This document shows positions 42,122-51,454 of a stretch of 64,000 bases of DNA, one piece after another. Where the stretch lies: NCBI GenBank assembly GCA_948467395.1, contig CAOKDX010000017.1, positions 1-64,000 on the forward strand, in the 5' to 3' direction. This DNA comes from an uncultured Clostridia bacterium (lineage in GTDB: Bacteria > Bacillota > Clostridia > Lachnospirales > Lachnospiraceae). Position numbers and translations under genes: made by a program. The number at the start of each line of letters is the position of its first letter. The stretch's first letter is position 1. Below the pieces are notes generated by a model. It did not search any database and was not told the DNA's origin. It worked only from the letters and a program-made list of their open reading frames with translations.

Positions 42122-43027
42122 TTACTTAACTTCGATATTCAGCAGTGTCAGGTCGTCCCGGAATACCATCCTCACACTGAGTTTCCCCTGTGAAAAGGTC
42201 AGGGTCTCTTTCACTTCCATCGTCTGCGTATGATTCTCATCATCCGTCACAAACCAGTTTTTCTCCACAGGCAGCTCCTGCTTTTCAAAAGTGCCCAGCG
42301 CCACAATGGTATTCTGCCATCCCCGCCAGTAATCCTCTGTTATCTTCTTCGAAAGCTCGCCGTCCATCCTGCCCCTCATGGCATCATACTGATTGGTGAC
42401 AAGATAATCGTTTAATTCCTCCACCCTGACATCCAGCTGTTCGTCATCAAAAAACTGCCGGTCACGGAAACTGTTCTTTTTATATTCCTCCCGGTAAGAT
42501 TTGCGGTACTCCCTCATCTTCTCGAAATCCGCATAGAATTTGCCGTCCACCCGGTCGAAGTAGAGCGTTATTTCCTGGCTTCCCTTCTCGCCGGATTTAT
42601 CCTGATAGGAAACCGGCGCCGTCAATTTAAGATAATCCCACATTTCCTTTTCTGCGATATTCCCTACCTCGCCGAAGGTGAATCCTTTTTCCTTATTTAT
42701 ATCCTGGAAATGCTGCTCAAATTTTTCCTTTGCCACAGAGGTATGGCAGCGGTTATACGGATTCCACTTTATGGCCTGGGTGAGCAGGATATAACCCCCG
42801 ACTATAATGGTAAAACGAACCAGGGCGGACACCACCGGTTTCTCCCGCAGCCAGTATTTTTGCACAACCTTATACCACAGAGGACAGACCAGAGCCGCCA
42901 GCACGACAAAGATAATGGGATTCTCCCTGGCGAAGGCGAAAGCCAGCGCCATAAGCATGACAATGATTCCGATAAAATCAGCCAGTATCGTTCCTATCTT
43001 CCCCAGTAACTGCATTCTTTTGTCCAT
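42122..43027 (-). CDS. Membrane protein with soluble C-terminal domain, unknown
   Basis: The 301-residue protein has two or three N-terminal membrane helices (IGIIVMLMALAFAFA, IIFVVLAALVCPLWY, ALVRFTIIVGGYILLTQAI, about 20-85) and a soluble domain of about 210 residues rich in charged and aromatic residues (KYREEYKK-like segments, EDYWRGWQNTIVALG). I recognise no family. An AGGAGG site precedes the ATG. It starts 4 bp after the alkD stop, so the two form an operon. Confidence 0.6.
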   Translation of the reverse strand: MDKRMQLLGKIGTILADFIGIIVMLMALAFAFARENPIIFVVLAALVCPLWYKVVQKYWLREKPVVSALVRFTIIVGGYILLTQAIKWNPYNRCHTSVAKEKFEQHFQDINKEKGFTFGEVGNIAEKEMWDYLKLTAPVSYQDKSGEKGSQEITLYFDRVDGKFYADFEKMREYRKSYREEYKKNSFRDRQFFDDEQLDVRVEELNDYLVTNQYDAMRGRMDGELSKKITEDYWRGWQNTIVALGTFEKQELPVEKNWFVTDDENHTQTMEVKETLTFSQGKLSVRMVFRDDLTLLNIEVK

Positions 43028-43031
43028 AGCC

Positions 43032-43730
43032 CTATATCCTCCTGCGCATATTTCGTTTCATTTCCCTAAGCATTTTCTTATCCTCTCCCGTCAGGCAATG
43101 GGACTCTGTCATCTTCTGGATGGCACGGTTGTAGGTCTGGTCGGAAAATGAATTTTCTCTTTTCATCAATGCAAGTGTTTCCTCCGGAAATTTGGCGTAA
43201 GCGGTGGCCAGCGCCCAGGCAATCCCCATACTGGCATAATAGGCTTCATCCTGAAGTCCATCCAGGACATCCAGGACCCGGTCAATATACTCCGGTATCA
43301 AATACTGGTCCATCATCATCACAGCCACTACCCGGATCTCATATTCCTTCCCGGAGTTCCTGTATCCCATTAGAAAATTCCAGAATGGCTCATATTCCCC
43401 AGGCTTTAACTTAATGCCGGAACAGACACTGTCATTCACCGACCAGTTATTGATCCGGGGTATAAAATCAGCAAACAGTGCAATCCTCTCTTCAATGCTG
43501 ACACATGCATAACCGATCACCAGCCCGGCCATCATTGTCTCCTCGAAATAGAGATCCTCCGAGCGGGAAAGAAAACTGCGAAAATCCCCTCTGGCAATCT
43601 CCCTTGCTTTCCTGCGCAGAATGGGAATCCGCACCCCTAGCATATTTTCACAGCCCGGTATGAGCCTTTCCGAAAATGTCTTATATTCTTCTGACGCCTC
43701 ATTTCGAAGCCACTGCCGTAGATCCTCCAA
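43032..43730 (-). CDS. DNA alkylation repair protein AlkD-like
   Basis: The 232-residue HEAT-like repeat protein matches the AlkD family of DNA glycosylases, which remove alkylated purines: MLGVRIPILRRKAREI, DLYFEETMMAGLVIGY, INNWSVNDSVC (active-site Trp/Asp region) and YYASMGIAWALA. The start codon is TTG, 5 bp after GGGGAGG, the only site available. It is cotranscribed with the membrane protein gene downstream. The link is probably only positional. Confidence 0.85.
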   Translation of the reverse strand: MEDLRQWLRNEASEEYKTFSERLIPGCENMLGVRIPILRRKAREIARGDFRSFLSRSEDLYFEETMMAGLVIGYACVSIEERIALFADFIPRINNWSVNDSVCSGIKLKPGEYEPFWNFLMGYRNSGKEYEIRVVAVMMMDQYLIPEYIDRVLDVLDGLQDEAYYASMGIAWALATAYAKFPEETLALMKRENSFSDQTYNRAIQKMTESHCLTGEDKKMLREMKRNMRRRI

Positions 43731-43828
43731 AACTGCCTCCCCGCACGATAATTGTCTGCAATCCTGACTGGCAGAACATTCAATATAATGGATTATACGC
43801 TACTTTCATGGAAACATCAACAGGAAAA

Positions 43829-45289
43829 CTACATTATTCTCCCGGCCTTTCTTTCGTTTTTCATCATGATATGCAAAATAAAAGTCCTCTCCTCAATCAT
43901 CCAGTCCACCGCACCCTCATACCTTTCGACTGCATCTTTAATATTCGTGAGCCCCATCCCGTGGGCCTCTCTATCCTTCTTGTCTGTCTGGGGAAATTCA
44001 TGCCGCTCCGTAATACTGATCCGCCCGTCAAAGCTGTTGGCCGCCTCCAGAAAAAACATCCTCCCCCTTTCCATGGAAGACAGACGGATCCATGGACTGC
44101 TCCCCGATATCCTTTCACACGCCTCCACTGCATTGTCTATCACATTACAGAGAATCACAGCGATGTCATAACTCTGGATCTGGCAATCTTTTGGAAAAAC
44201 AAGCCGATCCGCCTCCATCCTCAGTTCCGGCATCAGGCGCACCGCCTCATGATACTTCATATTTAAGATAGTGTCCGCCACCGTGTTCCCCGTCCGGAAA
44301 CGGAACTCAAGCCCCCTCACCGTCTGCTCTATCTCCGCCAGATAGTCCTTTATCTCCTCCGTGTCTTGTCCTGTACCCCGGTCCAGCATCCGCGTCAGTA
44401 CCGCCAGATGATTCTTCATATCATGCCGGATGCTGCGCATATTTCCGTAGACCCGCTCCATCTCCCCGATGTGCTCCTGTATATTCCCCATCTGTCTCTC
44501 CAATATGATACGGTTACTCTTCTCACGGTTCAGTGCGATCATATCCTGGAATAGTTTTATGCCGGACAATACAGAAAAAAATGACAGAATAAGAATGGCC
44601 GGTACAAGAAGCAGCATCCCGGGATACCTCTCATAAAGGGTCATGGGAACGCGATCCTCCACCGTAATCATCAGCATCCGCAGCAGATTGCAGATCAGGA
44701 GCCCCGCCACTCCCGGCGTCAGAATAAACAGAAGTTCTGTCCGATGTATGCCATATTCCTTTTCCCTGTACCTTCCTGCAATGTTCCGGAGTCCGAAACG
44801 CATCAGCAAAACGGAAACGGCAGACATAACCAACTGCAGGGTAATGACACTGCCATGTACGAGGATCATAAAGGTGCCGGTGGAAGAAAAATATCCCTCC
44901 ATCAGACACCAGCTCCAGAAGGGAAAGACTACCTGCCCCAGTTCCATCGTCAGATGACCAAGAAAAAAACTGATCTCGGTGACAGCAAAAAAAGTAACTG
45001 ACAGATACAATTTCAATTTCCAGTCCGCATCATAGAGAAACATGGTGGCCAGCATCAGAAGCACAAGAGCTGCCAGCCACTTTATCTGTATCATGGCAGG
45101 ATCATATCCCGTTTTCCAAAATATATTTGTGACAGTCCGCCCCAAAACCCAGATCAATACAATAAGAACACGGTTCCCTCTGTATTTGTGAAACCGTGTC
45201 TCCATAAACTGCCCATAAAACCACATCAGATAATATCCCTGAAAGATAAGGCGAAGCACCTCCACCAGGAGACAGAACAAATCATACAC
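43829..45289 (-). CDS. GHKL sensor histidine kinase
   Basis: The 486-residue protein has seven or so membrane helices (about 1-240), a coiled coil, the H-box SIRHDMKNHLAVL near 280 and a GHKL ATPase domain with VIDNAVEACE near 388 and AHGMGLTNIKDAV near 447. It belongs to the AgrC/LytS-like group without a recognisable sensor. The start is GTG after GGGGGGAG and overlaps the stop of the response regulator gene by 8 bp. The ligand is unknown; no precursor peptide gene is seen beside it. Confidence 0.87.
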   Translation of the reverse strand: MYDLFCLLVEVLRLIFQGYYLMWFYGQFMETRFHKYRGNRVLIVLIWVLGRTVTNIFWKTGYDPAMIQIKWLAALVLLMLATMFLYDADWKLKLYLSVTFFAVTEISFFLGHLTMELGQVVFPFWSWCLMEGYFSSTGTFMILVHGSVITLQLVMSAVSVLLMRFGLRNIAGRYREKEYGIHRTELLFILTPGVAGLLICNLLRMLMITVEDRVPMTLYERYPGMLLLVPAILILSFFSVLSGIKLFQDMIALNREKSNRIILERQMGNIQEHIGEMERVYGNMRSIRHDMKNHLAVLTRMLDRGTGQDTEEIKDYLAEIEQTVRGLEFRFRTGNTVADTILNMKYHEAVRLMPELRMEADRLVFPKDCQIQSYDIAVILCNVIDNAVEACERISGSSPWIRLSSMERGRMFFLEAANSFDGRISITERHEFPQTDKKDREAHGMGLTNIKDAVERYEGAVDWMIEERTFILHIMMKNERKAGRIM

Positions 45290-45992
45290 AGGAAACTCCC
45301 CCCTTACGCAGATAATGCATATAAGCCTTTACAAAAGCCGAATATTTCTCTTTCGACATATAGATGGTCTCGCCTGTGCACAATTGTATAAAATCATTGC
45401 CGTATTCTGCAACATACGCCAGATTGACAAGATAACCCCGATGGCAGCGAAAAAAAGTACCGCCCAGCTGCTCCTCCAGTTCATTCATTGTGGCATAGAT
45501 TTCAATAACTTCCCTGATCGTATGGATGTCCACCTTTCTCCGCTGGCTCTCAATATAATAAATGTCCTTTACATACATCATCACCTTCCGGTTCCTGGTC
45601 CGGATCAGCAGTTTTTTTGTATGAGCCTGGTCCCGCTGCCGCACATCTCCCACCGCCCGCTCAAACACATCGGCCAGCTTTCGCTCCGAAACAGGCTTGA
45701 GCAGATAATGAAACGCAGACACATCAAATGCATCAAAAACATAATCCGGAATCGCCGTAATAAAGATCAGCACAACGTCGGCCTTCCTTCGCCGAAGCTC
45801 CCTTGCCGTCCCAATTCCGTCCATGCCGCCCAGCTGGATATCCAGAAATAAAATATCCCAGGAAGAAGGATCCGCCAATAACTCCTCGCCGCTTGCAAAC
45901 TCACCCGTCACGCAGTCCGGCATCCGTTTTTTCACCATCTCCTGTATCTGCTCCCGTATCTGCCTCTCATCATCACAAATAGCAATATTCAA
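45282..45992 (-). CDS. LytTR family response regulator
   Basis: The protein has about 236 residues. The receiver domain (NIAICDDERQIREQI, Asp in ILFLDIQLGGMDG near 54, FITAIPDYVFDAF, LLKPVSE) is followed by a LytTR DNA-binding domain (DIYYIESQRRKVDIHT, FFRCHRGYLVNLAYV). The likely start is TTG at 45992, after GGTGAG; a GTG at 46001 is possible. No ATG lies at the domain start, and the in-frame ATG further up would add 25 residues of no clear homology. Partner of the kinase with which it overlaps. Confidence 0.85.
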   Translation of the reverse strand: MNIAICDDERQIREQIQEMVKKRMPDCVTGEFASGEELLADPSSWDILFLDIQLGGMDGIGTARELRRRKADVVLIFITAIPDYVFDAFDVSAFHYLLKPVSERKLADVFERAVGDVRQRDQAHTKKLLIRTRNRKVMMYVKDIYYIESQRRKVDIHTIREVIEIYATMNELEEQLGGTFFRCHRGYLVNLAYVAEYGNDFIQLCTGETIYMSKEKYSAFVKAYMHYLRKGGVSCV

Positions 45993-46032
45993 CCTGCTCA
46001 CCCCTGTCCATCCCAACGGATTGTAAGTTGTT

Positions 46033-46890
46033 CTATATATCGGCAAGAATAGAATCCGTGGGAACACCGGTTATCGTATCACCAAGCAATTTCTTTAATT
46101 TACCACCCTCTATCATCCTGGCCAGCTTAGCCCTTGCTGCCTGTGCGGAGGCTTCCGCTGTAAACTGTCTTGATATCTCCATGCCATGGGCAATCTGTTT
46201 TTTCCGCCATATTTTTGTGTAATGTGCATTTCTTCTGGCGCGTAAATCCCAGAAATCCTCTTTTTCCTCCCCGGAGGGATCTCCCGAATAAGTAATCCTT
46301 GGCTGACTGGAGGTCACGGCATTGACAATAGTCCCATCCTCCCCGATGGCCACACACTGGGACAATTCCCAGGAACGCCCCGGCATCAGGGCCTCATTCC
46401 GCAGCAGGTCGAAGGTAAACCAGGCGTCTATGCGCGCTGCGATCTCCTTTGCGTATGCCGGATCCCTCTCCATCCTCTCCTGAACCTTCGGATGGATCAC
46501 GGCCGCCCTGCTTCCCGGCGGAACCGAGCCGAGAGCCCGGATTTCCCTGGATTCCGCATACGCCGGATCCGGACCGGACGGTTTCCAGTTCTCAATCTGT
46601 GCCGGGTCCAAATCCTGCTGATACAAAAGATAATGCGGATAATCGTTCCGGTTCCTCCAGTAGCCGCTGCTGGCATCAAAGACGTGGTAAACCAGATTGG
46701 GATATTTTTCCCTGAGAAGGCCCTCCGCCGTCACCTTCTCTGTCTTAGTTACTCCCGCGGCCTCCTGACACTTTAACTCCGCCGCGGCGGCGAAATCATC
46801 CTCCGCTGTCACCAAATTGGCGGCCGGCTGTCTTGCAGAATTCCCGTAAAGTCCCAGCTGATATGCCGTCTGAAATGTTAAATCAATCAT
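46033..46890 (-). CDS. Unknown protein, 285 residues
   Basis: The protein begins MIDLTFQTAYQLGLYGN, has an Ala-rich first third, then an aromatic-rich core (YHVFDASSGYWRNRNDYPHYLLYQQDL) and an Ala/Lys-rich helical end. No signal peptide or membrane helix is seen. I do not recognise the family; it could belong to a clostridial DUF. An AAGGAGG site precedes the ATG. It lies upstream of the LytTR regulator on the same strand, 40 bp away. Confidence 0.55.
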   Translation of the reverse strand: MIDLTFQTAYQLGLYGNSARQPAANLVTAEDDFAAAAELKCQEAAGVTKTEKVTAEGLLREKYPNLVYHVFDASSGYWRNRNDYPHYLLYQQDLDPAQIENWKPSGPDPAYAESREIRALGSVPPGSRAAVIHPKVQERMERDPAYAKEIAARIDAWFTFDLLRNEALMPGRSWELSQCVAIGEDGTIVNAVTSSQPRITYSGDPSGEEKEDFWDLRARRNAHYTKIWRKKQIAHGMEISRQFTAEASAQAARAKLARMIEGGKLKKLLGDTITGVPTDSILADI

Positions 46891-47134
46891 GAAATCCTCC
46901 TTCTCTCTGTCCGGCAGACCCTTTCTAGGGAATATGCCGGTTGATAATCTGTTCTGTATATCGGCATACGGTGTGGAATTTTCTCTCAGATGTAACTAAA
47001 ACGGCCTGGAATGTAACGAATTCCGCATTTGTATTTCACGCCTCTATATTTCTCTATATTTCAGAATATAAAAGATAGGCGTATAGAATTCCAATGGTTA
47101 TTTCATACTATGAGTGAAAGGAAGGTAGATATCT

Positions 47135-47320
47135 ATGGATCTGGATAAAACAATCTGCTACTGCACCGGCGTGACAAACGGGATGATCAAAGATGCCGTA
47201 GAATCCGGGGCAACCACTCTGGAGGAGGTTCAGGAACTCACCAAGGCAGGTACGGTATGCGGCTCCTGCCTTGATAACGTACAGCATCTCATCGATGAGC
47301 TGGTAAGTGAGAAAAAATAA
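47135..47320 (+). CDS. BFD-like [2Fe-2S] protein
   Basis: The 61-residue protein has ICYCTGVTNGMIKDAVESGATTLEEV and VCGSCLDNV. The CxC and CGSC cysteines are the four ligands of the bacterioferritin-associated-ferredoxin-type [2Fe-2S] fold. Such proteins are small electron or iron-transfer factors. A GAAAGGAAGG site precedes the ATG. A hairpin of the CAACGG family follows the stop. Confidence 0.88.
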   Translation: MDLDKTICYCTGVTNGMIKDAVESGATTLEEVQELTKAGTVCGSCLDNVQHLIDELVSEKK

Positions 47321-47353
47321 TATTCTTTGGCGGCCAATCCCAAACCTGTTCTG

Positions 47354-47384
47354 GCTCAACGGTCTCAAATCGACGCCGTTGAGC
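47354..47384 (+). terminator. CAACGG-family hairpin after the BFD gene
   Basis: GCTCAACGG / CCGTTGAGC stem (9 bp). The loop contains TCAAATCGACG, shared with the hairpin at 63127. Confidence 0.6.
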
Positions 47385-47536
47385 TATATTCAGTGTTCAC
47401 AATTTTGTCAAAAAATTTTTTCATAATTAGTGCAATAAATTCATTTCTCCCTGCATTGTCCTATATGTAAGCAAATGAATCAGAAACATTTGCAATAAAA
47501 AATGGTTTGCCAGAAGGCAGAATGGAGGGACTCAGT

Positions 47537-48247
47537 ATGAGAAAATCAACAAAAACAATGGTTACATTAGGAATGGCTGCCGCATTAGTACTTACGGGAT
47601 TCGCAAATGTATCAGCGGCAAAGAAAGAGGGTAAGGACACGGCGAAGGAACAGCCTGCCGCAGCCCAGGAACAGACGGCATTAAAGGCAAAAGCCACCTG
47701 TACTGCAGCTGGCAAGATCAATGTAAGCTTTTCTGGTGCCGTTGAGTGGTCAGAGGATGCAGCGGCTGCACTGATTGATGAGGAACAGAAAGAAATCACG
47801 GTGAGCATTGCGAAGAAAGCAAACCGCTCAGTAGTTGTTAAGGGGAGCGGAATGGTAAAAGGCAAACCTTATACTCTTTCCATTTCCGGAGTGAAAGCAA
47901 AGGGTGCGGCTGAATTCGGCACTGTTACAGCAGCATTTAAAGCAAAAAAGCTGAAGAGCAGCTGCAAGGCTAAGAAGATCTCCAAAAAGGTAGCCGTTAA
48001 ATCCAAAAACACTATCATTGTTAAATGCAAGGGCCAGGTGCAGACAAAGGATGTAACGGTAGAAGTACTGGACGAGGCAGATAACAGATATGATGCAGCA
48101 GTAACCGGTAAATCGAAAGGAAACATTAAGGTGAAGGTTTCCGGACTGAAAAAGGGTAAGACCTATACCATTACCATCAATGGGGTAAAGACAAAAAAAG
48201 AGACAAATTATGCATCCATCCGCACAACATTTGCCACAAAGAAATAA
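47537..48247 (+). CDS. Secreted protein with two Ig-like repeats
   Basis: The protein has about 236 residues with a signal peptide (MVTLGMAAALVLTGFANVSA). The mature part is Lys/Ala-rich and has two related units ending in YTLSISGVKAKGAAEFGTVT and YTITINGVKTKKETNYASIR, each after a beta-rich stretch. The two units suggest Ig-like or FN3-like surface domains from a duplication. No enzymatic motif. The ATG at 47537 follows GGAGGG. It lies just upstream of an ECF sigma/anti-sigma pair and could be one of its targets (inference). Confidence 0.65.
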   Translation: MRKSTKTMVTLGMAAALVLTGFANVSAAKKEGKDTAKEQPAAAQEQTALKAKATCTAAGKINVSFSGAVEWSEDAAAALIDEEQKEITVSIAKKANRSVVVKGSGMVKGKPYTLSISGVKAKGAAEFGTVTAAFKAKKLKSSCKAKKISKKVAVKSKNTIIVKCKGQVQTKDVTVEVLDEADNRYDAAVTGKSKGNIKVKVSGLKKGKTYTITINGVKTKKETNYASIRTTFATKK

Positions 48248-48275
48248 TACGGTATTTTTACTGAGATACGCAGCC

Positions 48276-48298
48276 AGGCAGGAAAGCTCTTCCTGCCT
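48276..48298 (+). terminator. Hairpin after the Ig-like protein gene
   Basis: AGGCAGGAA / TTCCTGCCT stem with a 5-nt loop. No T-run follows. Confidence 0.45.
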
Positions 48299-48336
48299 GA
48301 ATGCATTCCCTACATATCAGGATACAGGAGGAGCAC

Positions 48337-48903
48337 ATGGAAATCGGTAAGCACAGGCAGGGAAAGGTTCGTATTGATGAAACACTATTTTCCCAAATAG
48401 CACAAGGCGACGATAAGGCGTTTGAGCAATTATATTATCTTACATATAAACCGCTGTATGCCTTTATTCTGTCCATGACCTTGTCAAAAGAGGACGCAGA
48501 AGATCTTCTGCAGGAAACCTATATTAGAATACGGGGAGCATGCCATCTGTATAGGAAACAGGGAAATCCCATGGCATGGATGATGAAGATTGCCAAAAAT
48601 CTGTTTTTAATGAAACAGAGGACAGAAAGGAAAACAACCATCGTGGACATAGATAATTATGCAAACAAGCTCTCACTAAACCAGATTCCTGCCACTGAGG
48701 ACCGAATCCTGTTAGAGGAGCTTTTTAAAAAAGTAATTCAGGAGGACAGGGACATTATTATTATGCATGTGATCATGGGGATGCGCCACAAGGAGATTGC
48801 GGAAATTCTCAATCTCCCAGTGGGTACTGTTTTATCTCGTTATCACCGGTCCATGAAAAAATTGAAACAATTTGCCGGTTCTTCCGATGAAAGGGGGGCA
48901 TAG
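48337..48903 (+). CDS. ECF-type RNA polymerase sigma factor (RsgI partner)
   Basis: The protein has about 188 residues. Region 2 (AFEQLYYLTYKPLYAFILSM, SKEDAEDLLQETYIRI) and region 4.2 (DIIIMHVIMGMRHKEIAEIL, PVGTVLSRYHRSMKKLKQ) are clear. It lacks region 3, as ECF factors do. The ATG at 48337 follows GGAGGAG. The next gene, 2 bp after the stop, is an RsgI-type anti-sigma factor, so this is a transmembrane-signalled sigma system. Confidence 0.88.
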   Translation: MEIGKHRQGKVRIDETLFSQIAQGDDKAFEQLYYLTYKPLYAFILSMTLSKEDAEDLLQETYIRIRGACHLYRKQGNPMAWMMKIAKNLFLMKQRTERKTTIVDIDNYANKLSLNQIPATEDRILLEELFKKVIQEDRDIIIMHVIMGMRHKEIAEILNLPVGTVLSRYHRSMKKLKQFAGSSDERGA

Positions 48904-48905
48904 AT

Positions 48906-50189
48906 ATGTACAGGAAAGAAAAGGATAAACTAAATCATGCTTTTGACGCACTGGCTCCCGATCTGTTTTCTCAAATCTGCCAGGCTCCAGTTCCGATGAT
49001 ACATTCGGAAGAAGAATTGTTTTCCTGCCTTCCACAGGAGGAATGGAAAAGAAAAACCTCTTCCTCTCGGATACCTGCTTTTGCGATTACCTGTGCAGCG
49101 GCATGTTTATGCCTGCTTTTAATTATCTCCGCCGTCATTTCTCCTGATATAAAAAATCAGATCATCATTGATGTCAATCCAGGCATACGGATAATAATGG
49201 ATCAGGAGGACCATGTTTCAGCAATTCTTGCCGTGAATAAGGATGCCGAAAAAATTACTGCCTCCCTGCCGGAGACGGATAATCTGGAAACAATTCTGCC
49301 GCTGCTGCTAAAAAATCTGGAAACAAACGGATATCTGAACCAGCCACAGAACGGGATGCTGATTACCTTTTCATATAAAGATAAAAAACCACCTGAAACA
49401 TTAGTAAAAAATACCGTCAGCAGCTGGATGAACAAAAACCAGTGTCAAATGACGATTATTTACCAGAGCGCAGTCCCCAGCAGACAGGATCAGAAACGAG
49501 CCAAAGAAAAGGGCATTTCCACAGGTAAATACCATTTTCTACAGAATCTTAAAAATAAATATAATATGCCGACAGAGGATCTCTACAATAAAAAAATAGG
49601 TGAAATATTAGATACTGCCGAAAAAAATGGGATTCAGCTGTCAGAACAGGATGGCGTAGTTCAGGAAGGAAACAGACCTCCGAAAAAAGATCCAGGGCCA
49701 TCCGATCCGCCAGAGGATGAACCCACTATAGATCATTCCTCCAACCCGGAAAATACTGCCCAGCCAGAAGGATCCAATGAAAAAAACAACAAGGTGAAAG
49801 AAAAGACAGAGGATGATAAAAACACCGCCAAAATATCGCCAGACAAAAAGCAAAAAGCTTCCGATACAAAAACAATTAAGAATACTTCTTCTGGAAACAA
49901 TTCTTCAGACAAGGAAAAAAACAGTAGTGCCGGCAAAAATAAGACAGAGAAGAAAAAGGTGAAAAAGAATGCTGCAAAGAAACCGAAAGAGAAAAAGGCT
50001 AAAAAAGAAAAAAAGAAGAAACCCGCTGATAATTCCGGAAACAATAAAGGGGGTAATAAACCAGCAAAAGCAGACCAGGAGGAATCGGAAGAAGAAGCTC
50101 CGGAAGCGGACACGGAAGAACCGGGGGACACCGATATCCCTGATAATGCTGAAAAAGGTAACGCCGCCGGCAAAAAGGATTTGACTTAA
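48906..50189 (+). CDS. RsgI-type anti-sigma factor with Lys/Glu/Pro-rich tail
   Basis: The 427-residue protein has a cytosolic N-terminus (about 1-55), one membrane helix (AFAITCAAACLCLLLIISAVI), and the RsgI middle domain with IIIDVNPGIRIIMDQEDHV near 88 and VNKDAEKI. The Asn-Pro bond in DVNP is where known RsgI proteins cleave themselves. After residue 250 it has a very biased tail of Pro, Lys, Glu, Ser and Asp with no folded domain, whereas clostridial RsgI proteins often carry carbohydrate-binding ends. It likely holds the sigma factor upstream and releases it on an outside signal. Its stop is 47 bp from the DUF362 gene. Confidence 0.82.
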   Translation: MYRKEKDKLNHAFDALAPDLFSQICQAPVPMIHSEEELFSCLPQEEWKRKTSSSRIPAFAITCAAACLCLLLIISAVISPDIKNQIIIDVNPGIRIIMDQEDHVSAILAVNKDAEKITASLPETDNLETILPLLLKNLETNGYLNQPQNGMLITFSYKDKKPPETLVKNTVSSWMNKNQCQMTIIYQSAVPSRQDQKRAKEKGISTGKYHFLQNLKNKYNMPTEDLYNKKIGEILDTAEKNGIQLSEQDGVVQEGNRPPKKDPGPSDPPEDEPTIDHSSNPENTAQPEGSNEKNNKVKEKTEDDKNTAKISPDKKQKASDTKTIKNTSSGNNSSDKEKNSSAGKNKTEKKKVKKNAAKKPKEKKAKKEKKKKPADNSGNNKGGNKPAKADQEESEEEAPEADTEEPGDTDIPDNAEKGNAAGKKDLT

Positions 50190-50236
50190 CTCCAGAAAGT
50201 ACCTATAATAAAGTAAAAACGATGGGGAGACCAGCT

Positions 50237-51352
50237 ATGGAAAAATCTAATGTATATGTTACCTCTTTTAAGGCGTCCGGACATGAAAATCTTCTGCAGA
50301 AGCTGCACCGTCTGATGAAGACCGCCGGATTTGAAACAATCGATTTTACTGACAAGTACACCGCGATCAAAATTCATTTTGGCGAATATGGAAATCTTGC
50401 CTTTCTGCGTCCCAATTACGCCAAAGTGGTGGCCGATTATGTGAAAGAGCTGGGCGGCAGGCCATTTCTGACCGATTGCAACACCCTGTATGTGGGAAGC
50501 AGGAAAAACGCCCTGGATCATCTGGAAACAGCATATCTGAATGGGTTTTCCCCTTATCAGACCGGTTGTCATGTACTGATCGCGGACGGCCTAAAGGGAA
50601 CGGATGAGACCATCGTCCCCATTGACGGAGAATACGTCAAAGAGGCAAAGATCGGACACGCCATTATGGATGCCGATATCTTTATCTCTCTCACTCATTT
50701 TAAAGGCCATGAGATGGCGGGCTTTGGCGGCACTCTGAAAAACATTGGCATGGGCTGCGGTTCCCGGGCAGGAAAAATGGAACAGCACTGCGATGGAAAA
50801 CCGGTAGTAGGCACCAAATGTATTGGATGCGGCGCCTGCAGCCGGATATGTGCCCATGACGCGCCCCTGATTCAAAACGGAAAGGCCGTTATTGATCAGG
50901 ACAAATGCGTCGGCTGCGGCCGCTGTCTCGCTGTCTGCCCCAAAGATACCATTAAAGCACATTTCAGCGATTCCATTGCCATGCTCAATTACAAAATGGC
51001 TGAGTACAGCCTTGCCGTGTGCAAGAACCGCCCCTGTTTTCATGTATCGCTTATCTGTGATGTATCGCCTAACTGCGACTGCCATTCCGAAAATGATATC
51101 CCGATTATCCCGGATATCGGAATGCTGGCATCCTTCGACCCCGTGGCATTGGATCAGGCCTGCGCCGATCTGTGTAACCAGACCGCCCCCATTCCAGAAA
51201 GTATATTGGGTGAAAATCTGGAGAAGCATGGAAATAAAGAAAATCATGATCATTTTTATATGACTCATCCCGACACAGAATGGAAATCGTGTCTGGCCCA
51301 TGCAAAAAAAATCGGCCTTGGCACAGATGAATATAAACTGATTCCATGTTAA
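50237..51352 (+). CDS. DUF362 iron-sulfur protein
   Basis: The protein has about 371 residues. A DUF362 N-terminal part (AIKIHFGEYGNLAFLRPNYAK, FLTDCNTLYVGSRKNALDHL, GTLKNIGMGCGSRAGKMEQH) is followed by two [4Fe-4S] motifs, CIGCGACSRIC near 196 and CVGCGRCLAVCP near 223, and a C-terminal part with more Cys/His (CDVSPNCDCH). Such proteins are cytosolic redox enzymes or carriers of unknown substrate. The ATG at 50237 follows GGGGAG. A hairpin terminator lies after it. Confidence 0.85.
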   Translation: MEKSNVYVTSFKASGHENLLQKLHRLMKTAGFETIDFTDKYTAIKIHFGEYGNLAFLRPNYAKVVADYVKELGGRPFLTDCNTLYVGSRKNALDHLETAYLNGFSPYQTGCHVLIADGLKGTDETIVPIDGEYVKEAKIGHAIMDADIFISLTHFKGHEMAGFGGTLKNIGMGCGSRAGKMEQHCDGKPVVGTKCIGCGACSRICAHDAPLIQNGKAVIDQDKCVGCGRCLAVCPKDTIKAHFSDSIAMLNYKMAEYSLAVCKNRPCFHVSLICDVSPNCDCHSENDIPIIPDIGMLASFDPVALDQACADLCNQTAPIPESILGENLEKHGNKENHDHFYMTHPDTEWKSCLAHAKKIGLGTDEYKLIPC

Positions 51353-51390
51353 TACACTACAGCAGCTATTTGTTATGACATAAAATACAC

Positions 51391-51430
51391 ATAGCTCAAC
51401 GGCAGCTTTCCTTTGGCACCGTTGAGCTAT
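51391..51430. terminator. CAACGG-family hairpin between DUF362 gene and amidase
   Basis: A perfect 12-bp stem ATAGCTCAACGG / CCGTTGAGCTAT between convergent genes, with moderate T content after it. It would mark the end of the tail operon. Confidence 0.7.
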
Positions 51431-51454
51431 TTATGCTGATTGTACGCTTTTTCT

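Noticed and set aside
49733-50173. Hydrophobic Ser/Phe-rich minus-strand frame
   Set aside because: Complement of the Lys/Glu-rich tail of the anti-sigma gene, which always gives Phe/Leu/Ser.
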